Part shown: positions 54,274 through 61,619 of the stretch, one piece after another
Position numbering within the stretch: the first letter of the stretch is position 1
Layout of the letters: each line of letters begins with the position of its first letter
Source: an uncultured Sporosarcina sp.
GTDB taxonomy: Bacteria > Bacillota > Bacilli > Bacillales_A > Planococcaceae
Reading direction: 5' to 3'
Length of the DNA: 61,619 nucleotides
NCBI GenBank assembly: GCA_948469885.1
Contig: CAOKMT010000011.1
Span: 1-61,619, forward strand
Made by a program: the position numbers and the translations under genes
The notes under the pieces: generated by a model
What the model was told of the DNA's origin: nothing
Databases searched by the model: none
The model's input: only the letters and a program-made list of their open reading frames with translations

Positions 54274-57200
54274 ATGATTCCGTGGCAATTGAAGTTTTCA
54301 GGGATTCGGGATTATGGCCCGACTTTGATGAATTTTGACGATGATGAGCATGTCATCATTTCGGGTTCGAACGGTTCGGGGAAATCGACGATCACTTTTT
54401 GTTTCGGGGCCGTTCTGTGTTCTGCAAAGGTAGATGTGGCGGGATTGAGACCTCGGAATCTGCCTGCAAGTGAAACGTGGCATGCCGAAATTTCACTCCT
54501 TCTTAAAAATGATGGTGTTCATCAAATAGATGCACCTCTGTTTGTACGATTTTCGTTATTTATCGTACAACGACCGAACGAACCGATCAAAAAAGAATAT
54601 CGTGTGTTGGCGGGGCATCAGTTGGAGGAACTTGACCAAGTAGCGACTTATCGCTCAGGAGATCCTTTCTACAATTTTTCACGATACAAAAAAGATTTAC
54701 GTTTTAAATATAAAGTTGACCCGGATGCATTTTATTCAATATGGTATCAACAAGAAGCGAGCCAATTCGCCATGATGAATCCGGAAGAAAGATTTCGGGT
54801 ATTCAGTGAAATGTATGGGATCGATAAAACAAAGCGAGATTGGGAACTGAAAGCGGCACAAGTAAAAGAAGCACAACGAACTTTAAAGACAGTGGAAGCC
54901 GAGTTGCAACTTGAGCAAATGGAAATGGATATGATGAAAAATGCAGTGCACCGATATGAAGACCATAAAAAAAGATTGGAAACGAATGGAACCCTGTATA
55001 TCCAATCTCTGTTGCATTTGGAAAATTATTATGCGTTGTCTAAACAAGAACAAGAACATTTAGTTCAATCATTGACAGTTCAACTTGAAAGTGAAGAAAG
55101 TGATTTAGCAATATACCGCAAGGAAAAGGGGCAACTCCAAGAGAAGCTTGAACAGTTGAAGTTGGGAAAGATAAAGATTCAGGAACAAATGGATTTGGTT
55201 CAGCAACAGTTGAAAGAAGATTGGAAAATGGTTGAAAGGCTCAATGAACGGATAGATCGATTGGAAAAGGAGTTGGAGTCTAAAGAAATTGACAAAAATA
55301 AGCTGGTAATGCCACAGGGAAAAGTGGAGCGATTGCTGATCGAGACAAACGAACAATTGGAAGCCATAATGTCCGAACACGCATACGAAACGGAAAGGTA
55401 TGAAGAGCGGCTGCAACAATGGGAAACACTTGTGCAAAGCATCGAGAGGGTGACAGTAAAAATAGAGCTTGCTTCCAAAGAAGAGAAGCAGTCCGAACGA
55501 TTGTTAGCAACGTATAAAAGTAGTCATCAGATGAAGAAGCAACTGAAAACGTTGGAGATTGCACGACAAAGTGAGTACTATGCATTGAATGACGTTTTGC
55601 AAGAACAACAGATATTGCGGCAGGAACTGGAATTATTCAAAAAAAGAGAGTTCCTTTCCAAACGTCAGCGACAATCGCTACGCTTCTGTCGACAAAATGG
55701 CATCCGTGCATTTCCATTCCAAGCATTGCTACAACTGGAGGAGTCGGCGAGTATACAAGATGAGCGAAAGGTCAATGCGATCAAGTATACGATTTTCTTC
55801 GTTGGCAAACATATTGAACCGCCGAATGATTTGTACCATGTACCACTTCAAAAAGTGGTCCCTGAGCGGGGGATTACGGCATTGACAAGCCTTCATCTCA
55901 AAATAAAAGAAGGGCTTCAAGACCAACACGTCGCCTATGCGATGAAAGCATTATGGTGGGTGGAGCAACTCTTTCTTGGAAAAGATATTCAAAATGGCGT
56001 GTTAACCGACGGATATGGTTTAAGAGGAAGTGAGGACGCAGAGGCTTTTTTTCTTAATGAAAAAGCATACCGACGGATGGAAAATAAGGTTCAACGCCAG
56101 CTCGATAAATTGGTAATCGAAGAAAAAATTTTGCTTCAGAAAAAGGAAGCGTCTGCCCGCGAATGCGATCTTTTAAATAGCGAGTTTCAGAAAGTAGAAG
56201 AAGCGGAGGCGTTCATGAAAGGGTCGAATGAACGACTTAAACAATTAAGGGGATTAGAGCGATTAGAGAAAGAGAAAGTGTTGAATGAGGCGGACCGCGC
56301 GCAGCAACTAAAACAGCTCGATGCTTTAAGAAAGCGTAAAGTTGAGCAAAGTGCACGGTATGAAGATTTGAAGAAAAAATTGGAACTGTATCTTCAGCTA
56401 GGGGATTCACAAACAGCAATCAAAGAGCTGGACAAGAACAAAATCGAAAAAGCCAAAAGGTGGAAAGACGTAAAAGAAAGGACCCGTCAGTTGGAGAAGC
56501 TGGAAGACAAGAGACGACAACAGGCGGAAATCATTTGGATGCACCATCGTAAAATTGAAGAGCTTTCCGAATGTCTTCTTAGAACACAAAAAACGTCTAA
56601 ACAGTTAACGGAGCAAAAAGAAAGTACGCTCGGAAAGTTAGATCAACTTAAACGGGAACGAATCGAAATGCGGAAAACATTGACGGATTTACAACGGGAA
56701 GTGCCCGATCTTTACGATAAAGTATGTGCGATCGAAGAAGTAACACCTTCTTCGATGACGAATATAAAGCATGCGTTGGAAGAAGCAAAAGTCCGATTTG
56801 AGCATGCGCGTCGTGAAGAAGGAGTTGATCCGGCTGCACCCGCAAACTACGCGGCAATCCAGCAGAACTATACTTTTAAAAAAGAAAGGTATCAAGAATC
56901 GAAATTACTTCTTGAACAGTATACGGAACGACTTAAAAAGTTGGAGGGGTTGCTTGAAACGACGATCAATACAAGAGTGCAAACAATTCAACAGAAATTC
57001 AGAGCTTATATGAAGCAATTCCAGCTTGAAGGGGAGATTAGATGGCATCGTCATATCGATCGAAATGATCGGGTGAAGTTCAAATTGCTCATTCAAATTA
57101 AGAAAGAGGGGCATGAAGGTGCACGGATGGATGTCGGTCTACCTGCACGTGGTGGAAAGGTCGGACAAGGCGTGTCGGGCGGAGAAGAATCATTAGGTTC

Positions 57201-57495
57201 TCTTCTTTTTGCATTAGCGCTTTTGCGGAACCTTCAAACTTCACCGAACTTCATCATCTTGGATGAGTTTGATAGTGCACTCGATGAGCAACGTAAAGGA
57301 CAAGTCTTTGATTTGTATGCAAGCGAGTTGAAAAGAAAGCTAATCATCCTTTCGCCGAAGTCTCATGAAAGCACCTATTACGATAAGTTTTCAAGAGCGT
57401 TCATCGTCAAGCATACCGATGCAATCCCGCAAAGTGAAATAATCGCTATTAAAAAAGTAAAACCAGCAATGCATCTAACGCCATCTGTTCACTAA
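54274..57495 (+). CDS. SMC/MukB-like ATPase (MksB/JetC-like)
   Basis: Protein of 1073 aa with SMC layout: N-terminal ATPase half with Walker A GSNGSGKST (about 32-40), a first long coiled coil (about 190-450), a hinge-like globular part (about 470-620), a second coiled coil (about 620-910), and a C-terminal ABC half with signature VSGGEESLGSLLFALALL and Walker B FIILDEFDSALDE. It should entrap and move DNA. The gene starts immediately after the previous stop. No JetD nuclease gene follows; the next gene is a convergent carboxypeptidase. This suits chromosome organisation (MksBEF) or an incomplete Wadjet. Confidence 0.82.
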   Translation: MIPWQLKFSGIRDYGPTLMNFDDDEHVIISGSNGSGKSTITFCFGAVLCSAKVDVAGLRPRNLPASETWHAEISLLLKNDGVHQIDAPLFVRFSLFIVQRPNEPIKKEYRVLAGHQLEELDQVATYRSGDPFYNFSRYKKDLRFKYKVDPDAFYSIWYQQEASQFAMMNPEERFRVFSEMYGIDKTKRDWELKAAQVKEAQRTLKTVEAELQLEQMEMDMMKNAVHRYEDHKKRLETNGTLYIQSLLHLENYYALSKQEQEHLVQSLTVQLESEESDLAIYRKEKGQLQEKLEQLKLGKIKIQEQMDLVQQQLKEDWKMVERLNERIDRLEKELESKEIDKNKLVMPQGKVERLLIETNEQLEAIMSEHAYETERYEERLQQWETLVQSIERVTVKIELASKEEKQSERLLATYKSSHQMKKQLKTLEIARQSEYYALNDVLQEQQILRQELELFKKREFLSKRQRQSLRFCRQNGIRAFPFQALLQLEESASIQDERKVNAIKYTIFFVGKHIEPPNDLYHVPLQKVVPERGITALTSLHLKIKEGLQDQHVAYAMKALWWVEQLFLGKDIQNGVLTDGYGLRGSEDAEAFFLNEKAYRRMENKVQRQLDKLVIEEKILLQKKEASARECDLLNSEFQKVEEAEAFMKGSNERLKQLRGLERLEKEKVLNEADRAQQLKQLDALRKRKVEQSARYEDLKKKLELYLQLGDSQTAIKELDKNKIEKAKRWKDVKERTRQLEKLEDKRRQQAEIIWMHHRKIEELSECLLRTQKTSKQLTEQKESTLGKLDQLKRERIEMRKTLTDLQREVPDLYDKVCAIEEVTPSSMTNIKHALEEAKVRFEHARREEGVDPAAPANYAAIQQNYTFKKERYQESKLLLEQYTERLKKLEGLLETTINTRVQTIQQKFRAYMKQFQLEGEIRWHRHIDRNDRVKFKLLIQIKKEGHEGARMDVGLPARGGKVGQGVSGGEESLGSLLFALALLRNLQTSPNFIILDEFDSALDEQRKGQVFDLYASELKRKLIILSPKSHESTYYDKFSRAFIVKHTDAIPQSEIIAIKKVKPAMHLTPSVH

Positions 57496-57535
57496 AAAGC
57501 TTGCTGACGGGATTTCCCGAAAGCAAGCTTTCTTG
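57496..57535. terminator. Rho-independent terminator
   Basis: AAAGCTTGCT (57496-57505) pairs with AGCAAGCTTT (57522-57531), 10 bp perfect, in the gap between converging genes. Confidence 0.88.
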
Positions 57536-57590
57536 AAAATGCTTTTGAGTCAAGCCCATTCGATCAAAATTTCATTTTTCATGTCGCCAA

Positions 57591-58514
57591 TTAAGGGCTG
57601 ACGACCGGTTCCATGACGGTCAAAGTCCGGTTGAATGTGTTCATTTGAACTTGTGCGCCTATCGGGATTGTCGCTTTATATGTACCATGTGCAGTCGCAA
57701 GGTTCGTCATAAGCGGTTTTCCTAGAGGAACCAAAAATTCGGTGACGACGTCTTCGAATGTTTTTCCGTAGGCTGGGATACAATTGGTGCATTCTCCGAT
57801 GATAATACCTGCGCAATCATCAAATTTTTTCGCCAGCAACAGGTGGTTCAAATATCTATACACGGTATTGATCGGCTCATGCGTTTCTTCGAGCACTAAG
57901 ATTTTCCCTTCGGTATTGAGTTCGAATGGCGTGCCTAACGCGCCTACATACGATGTCAGGTTACCGCCGATGATAGGTCCCGTGACATTCCCAGGAACTT
58001 TACTTTCTAAAGGCATGCCGGGAGGATTTTGGATCTCCCATGGAGCGGTCAGCGTTGAAGTAGCGTGGAAAAATTGGTTGAAATTATAGACGGGCGTTCT
58101 TGGGTTGAAATCAATAAGCAGAAGACTTTGGAAAGTAATCAAGTTCGCATATTCGTAAAATACGTTCAGGAGTACAGTCAAGTCGCTGTATCCCGAAATG
58201 ATTTTCGGATTTTGGGAAATTGTGGGGAAATCGAGGAATGGTAAAATGCTGGCCACGCCGACTCCACCCCTTGTTGGTAAAATCCACTTCACTTCAGGGT
58301 TTACGAACATTTTCATTAGATCGGCTGCCATTTCCCGAGGGGGGGCAGCAAGAAATCCATCTGTACCGTAAACATGATCCCCGACGATAACTTTCAAGCC
58401 CATTCTTTCCAGCGTGGCAATACCTTCCGCGATTCGACTCGCAGCTAAGGGACTTCCCAATGTGACGATTCCAACAGTATCACCCGACTGTAACTGGGGA
58501 GGTTTGATAACCAT
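57591..58514 (-). CDS. LD-carboxypeptidase (S66 family)
   Basis: Serine peptidase of 307 aa in the LdcA/MccF family. The nucleophile is S110 in ISGYSDLT; the catalytic Glu is in LVLEETHEPI and the His in TAHGTYKATI. It trims the terminal D-Ala of peptidoglycan tetrapeptides, or, if MccF-like, cleaves microcin C-like amide bonds. Which branch is not clear. ATG 58514 follows AAGGAGTCG. No signal peptide; cytoplasmic. Confidence 0.87.
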   Translation of the reverse strand: MVIKPPQLQSGDTVGIVTLGSPLAASRIAEGIATLERMGLKVIVGDHVYGTDGFLAAPPREMAADLMKMFVNPEVKWILPTRGGVGVASILPFLDFPTISQNPKIISGYSDLTVLLNVFYEYANLITFQSLLLIDFNPRTPVYNFNQFFHATSTLTAPWEIQNPPGMPLESKVPGNVTGPIIGGNLTSYVGALGTPFELNTEGKILVLEETHEPINTVYRYLNHLLLAKKFDDCAGIIIGECTNCIPAYGKTFEDVVTEFLVPLGKPLMTNLATAHGTYKATIPIGAQVQMNTFNRTLTVMEPVVSP

Positions 58515-58683
58515 GAGACGACTCCTTCCTAAAAAAACATAACCCCGTTAGTTACTGTATTCAAAGAAGATGACAGTTATGTCGATGGGCATTTTGACGA
58601 GGAAACGAGCCGTAGCATTCCTTTATATGATAAAGTGGCAAGAGGTGATTCGTAAGGAAAATTTTCGAAAGGGAGTTACTGTA

Positions 58684-59355
58684 TTGAAAATACCGATATT
58701 GTATGAAGATAATCATTTACTTGTGGTTGAGAAGCCGGTCAATGTGCCTGTACAAGAAGATAACAGTAAAGATAAGGACTTGCTCACGATATTAAAGGAA
58801 GATATTAAAGTGCGTTACAATAAACCTGGCAATGTGTACCTGGGGCTTGTGCACCGTTTGGATCGTCCGGTTGGTGGGGTGATGGTCTTTGCCAAAACAT
58901 CCAAAGCGGCTTCTAGGTTGTCAGATGTCATTCGTAGAAATGAACTTGAGCGGAAGTATTTGGCGGTTGTGAGAGGCGTCCCAGAAAAGAAGCAAGGAAC
59001 GCTGACTCATTATTTATATAAAGATACGAAGAAGAATAAAGTGCATGCTGTCCAAGCTAGCCATGCACAAGCGAAAAAGGCGGTTTTGGATTATGAAACG
59101 GTTGGAAGTGCGGAACAGCTGAGTTTGTTATCCGTTCGTTTACATACAGGACGCTCGCATCAAATTCGTGTCCAGCTTGCGACATCAGGATGGCCGCTTT
59201 ATGGAGATCAGAAGTACGGCCAGCACGTCAATCGACCTGGGCAACAAATTGCTTTATGGGCATCTACGCTTGAATTTCCTCATCCGACGACAAAAGAGAT
59301 AATCAAAGTTGAATCGATGCCGCCGAAAGAGTATCCGTGGGAACTTTGGAACTAA
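58684..59355 (+). CDS. RluA-family rRNA/tRNA pseudouridine synthase
   Basis: Enzyme of 223 aa that isomerises uridine in RNA. The catalytic Asp is in LVHRLDRPVGGVMVFAKT; LHTGRSHQIRVQLA and ARKYLAVVRG-type segments confirm the family. It lacks the N-terminal S4 domain of RluD, so a short RluA/YhcT-like form. The TTG at 58684 has GGGAG 8 nt upstream; longer readings from 58570 have no ribosome site. Single gene with its own terminator; target site unknown. Confidence 0.9.
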   Translation: MKIPILYEDNHLLVVEKPVNVPVQEDNSKDKDLLTILKEDIKVRYNKPGNVYLGLVHRLDRPVGGVMVFAKTSKAASRLSDVIRRNELERKYLAVVRGVPEKKQGTLTHYLYKDTKKNKVHAVQASHAQAKKAVLDYETVGSAEQLSLLSVRLHTGRSHQIRVQLATSGWPLYGDQKYGQHVNRPGQQIALWASTLEFPHPTTKEIIKVESMPPKEYPWELWN

Positions 59356-59366
59356 AGGATATAAGT

Positions 59367-59408
59367 AGATCCGGCGATGTGGTTAAGCCACAACGCCGGA
59401 TCTTTTTA
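59367..59408 (+). terminator. Rho-independent terminator
   Basis: AGATCCGGCG pairs with CGCCGGATCT (10 bp perfect, inner GTGG/CCAC adds pairs), followed by TTTTT. Confidence 0.92.
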
Positions 59409-59570
59409 TGCCGTTCGCGTCTAAGCGGCGCCTTCCGCTTTTCTATCTGTCCAGTCTTCAGGCGCCAACCGCTCGGGTCATAAGTCAATCCGACGCTGTG
59501 GCAAAGGACGCCATAGCGCTGGCTTGTCTTATGCCGTTCGCGTCTAAACGGGCGCCTTCCGCTTTTCTTT
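59408..59570. repeat. Dispersed intergenic repeat of Bacillaceae type
   Basis: Two imperfect direct copies of a 36-38 bp segment (59408-59444 and 59530-59567), each running from ATGCCGTTCGCGTCTAA to GCGCCTTCCGCTTTTCT, flank a middle part containing CTTCAGGCGCCAACCGCTCG and GGTCATAAGTCAATCCGACG. I recognise this composite from intergenic regions of many Bacillus-related genomes. It includes GGCGCC palindromes. It abuts the 3' end of the Rieske gene. Its function is unknown. Confidence 0.7.
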
Positions 59571-59572
59571 TT

Positions 59573-60547
59573 TTACGCTGTTCCGAATTTTACGCCAAGC
59601 TCAGTCAAGTACTGGCGGTAGGCGATGCTCATACGGTCGGAAACGAGTGAAAGTTCGACTTGAAGATCAAGCGGAAGCTCTTCAGGCTTTTGATTTTCAA
59701 CAATTGGTTTGTCTTGGGTGAAAATTTCGTCTTGGAACTTGATGACTTCTTCATCGGAAATTCCTGTATCGTAGTTGAAAGACATAATGCCATAAGCGAC
59801 TGATCTTTCATCGTCTATGGGGCGGACTGTCAATAAAATGGTCATCAACGTATCATTTTCATCGTCTCTTTTTGTGAAGCTGACGGTGAATGGTCGATGG
59901 ATCTCATACGTGTAGTAGACATATTTAGGCACGCCTGAACCGTCGGGATCGGGTTGGAAAATGGCAATTTCGTCGGAGAAAATCCGCCCATCTTCTCGGT
60001 TTACTTTATAATCTCCGACTTCCCGGTGACTTTCGTCTCCCAAAAATCCTTGGTGTACGACGGCTAAATGACCGACGTCCAAGAAATTTTCAACAACACG
60101 TGGTGGCTTTGCAACAACTTCTTGCGGCCCCCACACAATATGATGGAAACTGTCGTCTGTCATCGGTGTATGTTTGAAAAATTCGGGATTATTGCCCGCC
60201 AAATTCACCCAAATTAACCCGTACTTCTCAATGCAACCGTAAGCGATTGCCTTCGCTTTTTTCGGAATCCGTCTTCCTTCAGGCAATTGTGGAATATGAA
60301 CACAAGCCCCTTGATCGTCATACTCCCATGCATGGTAAGGACAAACTAAGCAATCGTTTTTCACTTCTCCTAACGATAGCGCAGCTCCCCTATGAATACA
60401 TAAATCTTTGAAAGCGTGGACGCCTTTACTATTTCTGAAGATGGCGAGTCTTTCCCCCATAAGAACAACTTGAATTGGTTTTTCTTGAACATCTACCGAA
60501 CGACAGGCGACGAGCCAATCTTCAAGTAGTACTTGGTCTTGTAACAT
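59573..60547 (-). CDS. Rieske 2Fe-2S ring-hydroxylating oxygenase
   Basis: Oxygenase alpha-subunit-type protein of 324 aa. The Rieske cluster is ligated by C50-x-H52 and C69-x2-H72 (CIH and CPYH). The non-haem iron site is in VENFLDVGHLAVVHQGF. It resembles small vanillate O-demethylase or phthalate-type oxygenases. The reductase partner is not adjacent. The ATG at 60547 has GGAGG 8 nt upstream. It is divergent from an NCS2 purine permease, so an N-heterocycle substrate is possible, but this is inference. Confidence 0.85.
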   Translation of the reverse strand: MLQDQVLLEDWLVACRSVDVQEKPIQVVLMGERLAIFRNSKGVHAFKDLCIHRGAALSLGEVKNDCLVCPYHAWEYDDQGACVHIPQLPEGRRIPKKAKAIAYGCIEKYGLIWVNLAGNNPEFFKHTPMTDDSFHHIVWGPQEVVAKPPRVVENFLDVGHLAVVHQGFLGDESHREVGDYKVNREDGRIFSDEIAIFQPDPDGSGVPKYVYYTYEIHRPFTVSFTKRDDENDTLMTILLTVRPIDDERSVAYGIMSFNYDTGISDEEVIKFQDEIFTQDKPIVENQKPEELPLDLQVELSLVSDRMSIAYRQYLTELGVKFGTA

Positions 60548-60663
60548 TGTAAGTTCCTCCCCGAGTAAGTATATGTACCTGTATTTTAGATTACTTTCCC
60601 CCATCAAGTCAATACAAAACCGAACTATTTTTAATTGTGGATGAAAAACATTCGGTTTTTAGG

Positions 60664-60692
60664 TGTACAACTGGAAGAAATCAGTATATAAT
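60664..60692 (+). promoter_or_regulatory. Sigma-A-type promoter of the permease gene
   Basis: TGTACA (60664-60669) and TATAAT (60687-60692) are separated by exactly 17 bp, 35 bp upstream of the start codon. Just before it an inverted repeat AAAACCGAA/TTCGGTTTT (about 60617-60661) might serve as operator or attenuator. Confidence 0.65.
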
Positions 60693-60727
60693 AAATTTAA
60701 TTTTTTATCTGAGAGGGGAAAAGACAG

Positions 60728-61619
60728 GTGGACAATCAAAAAGGAGAAAATGGTCTAATCGTTGGTGTTAATGACAAAGTAAGTTATCCGAAGGCATTCG
60801 TGCTAGGTCTCCAACATGTGCTGGCGATGGATTTATATATTGCCCCGATCATTATCGCGGGCCTTCTTTCGTTAACGATGGAAAATACCGCGTTTTTTGT
60901 GCAAATGTGCTTTTTGGCAACAGGCATTGCGACCTTGATTCAGACAGGGGCAGGCATCAAATTACCTGTTGTCCAAGGACCGTCATACGTTCCGATTGGA
61001 GCCATTGCGGCGATCGGAAGCAAACTCGGTTTAGGTGCGATTGCAGGGAGTTTAATTCCAGGTGCGATTATCATCACGCTACTCGGTTATCCATTGAAGT
61101 GGTTTGCTAAAGCGGTCAGGAAAGTGATTCCGCCGCTTGTCGGAGGGACAGTCATTATTATTATTGGGATTGCGCTCATGCCGATCGGTTTGAATAATAT
61201 TTTCTTAGCGGAAGGCGATGTCGGTGAAAATATTATTGTGGCAGCTGTATCTGCCATTGTTCTAATGGTTTGTATGCTCCTTGGTCGTCGTGTGCGTGGT
61301 GTGGGGACGTTTTTCCGAATTGTTTCCGTTATTCTGGCAATCGTTATTGGAACCGTAACGGCTAGTATTTTTGGTGGTGTCGATTTTTCGCCTGTGAAAG
61401 AAGCAAGTTGGTTTTCATTACCCGGATTTTTCCCATTTGGTCCACCTGTCTTTAACATTGGCGCAATTTTAACAATCGTTTTTGTCTATTTAATCATTTT
61501 AATTGAGACGACAGGCACATGGTTTGTGATTTCTTCCATTACCGGGGAGGAATTAGATGAAAAGCGATTGAACCGGGCATCCGTTGGAGAAGGTGTCGGG
61601 TGTTTCATCAGTTCTTTGT
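60728..61619 (+). CDS. NCS2-family purine (xanthine/urate) permease, 3' end outside window
   Basis: The first 297 residues of a nucleobase:cation symporter, cut by the right edge. Start GTG 60728 follows GAGGGGAAAAG. Many hydrophobic helices and NCS2 motifs are visible: FVLGLQHVLAMDLYIAPIII, IQTGAGIKLPVVQGPSYVP (the conserved Q and signature), and LIETTGTWFVISSITG. Xanthine/urate permeases of the PbuX/PucJK type share this pattern. Likely proton-driven uptake of a purine. A good promoter lies upstream. Confidence 0.88.
   Translation, partial: MDNQKGENGLIVGVNDKVSYPKAFVLGLQHVLAMDLYIAPIIIAGLLSLTMENTAFFVQMCFLATGIATLIQTGAGIKLPVVQGPSYVPIGAIAAIGSKLGLGAIAGSLIPGAIIITLLGYPLKWFAKAVRKVIPPLVGGTVIIIIGIALMPIGLNNIFLAEGDVGENIIVAAVSAIVLMVCMLLGRRVRGVGTFFRIVSVILAIVIGTVTASIFGGVDFSPVKEASWFSLPGFFPFGPPVFNIGAILTIVFVYLIILIETTGTWFVISSITGEELDEKRLNRASVGEGVGCFISSL

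Noticed and set aside
52554-57495. Calling the trio a complete Wadjet system
   Set aside because: The JetD topoisomerase-like nuclease, needed for plasmid cleavage, is not encoded next to it.

Overview
The window comes from a low-to-mid GC, endospore-forming Firmicute of the Bacillales, most like the Planococcaceae (Sporosarcina and relatives). Pointers are the Shine-Dalgarno-rich genes with many TTG and GTG starts, a Spo0E-like phosphatase, an S-layer-homology (SLH) protein, an S-box (SAM-I) riboswitch ahead of a methionine-salvage operon, Bacillus-type families (DUF3885, DUF3889, DUF4256, DUF6054, PadR/HAAS/DUF4097), and a dispersed intergenic repeat of a kind common in Bacillaceae. The genus is inferred; no rRNA gene is present.

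Region 1 (1-1.7 kb) is core: the end of a 21-bp tandem repeat array, then rlmCD. Region 2 (about 1.7-16.4 kb) is a clearly AT-richer accessory island. It holds, in order: a co-directional defence cluster of an IetAS-like pair (AAA+ ATPase and cytoplasmic subtilase) followed by a two-gene CBASS unit (CD-NTase and membrane-anchored NUDIX effector); remnants of a Tn916/ICE-type element and of large serine recombinases, with a strongly structured non-coding block between them; a divergent pair of a sigma-70-family factor and a 1125-residue RecQ-like helicase; and a broken HTH/zinc-finger gene. Region 3 (16.2-21.9 kb) has a Spo0E-like peptide, an RNase HI-like protein, an NmrA-type oxidoreductase, a divergent restriction-modification-like pair and a DUF6054 gene.

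Region 4 (22-43.8 kb) is mixed chromosomal content: a MacAB/YknXYZ-type efflux operon, an FMN 2-hydroxyacid oxidase, AraC regulator and DMT exporter, a decayed tRNA-like segment, the PadR-HAAS-DUF4097 operon behind a long inverted repeat, a cyclic-2,3-diphosphoglycerate-synthetase-like protein, an AlbA/Schlafen-domain protein, DUF3889 and DUF3885 proteins, the SLH protein, a methyltransferase, a patatin, GlpD and a YoaE-like molybdopterin oxidoreductase.

Region 5 (44-52.3 kb) is a methionine-salvage operon under an S-box: mtnX, mtnD, mtnK, a complete ribose-type ABC importer, mtnW and msrA. The importer lies between the kinase and the enolase, so it probably imports methylthioribose or a related sugar; mtnA and mtnB are not in the window. 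Region 6 (52.5-57.5 kb) is a three-gene SMC-like complex resembling MksFEB/JetABC without the JetD nuclease. The window ends with an S66 LD-carboxypeptidase, an RluA-family pseudouridine synthase, a dispersed repeat, a Rieske oxygenase and the start of an NCS2 purine permease running off the right edge.
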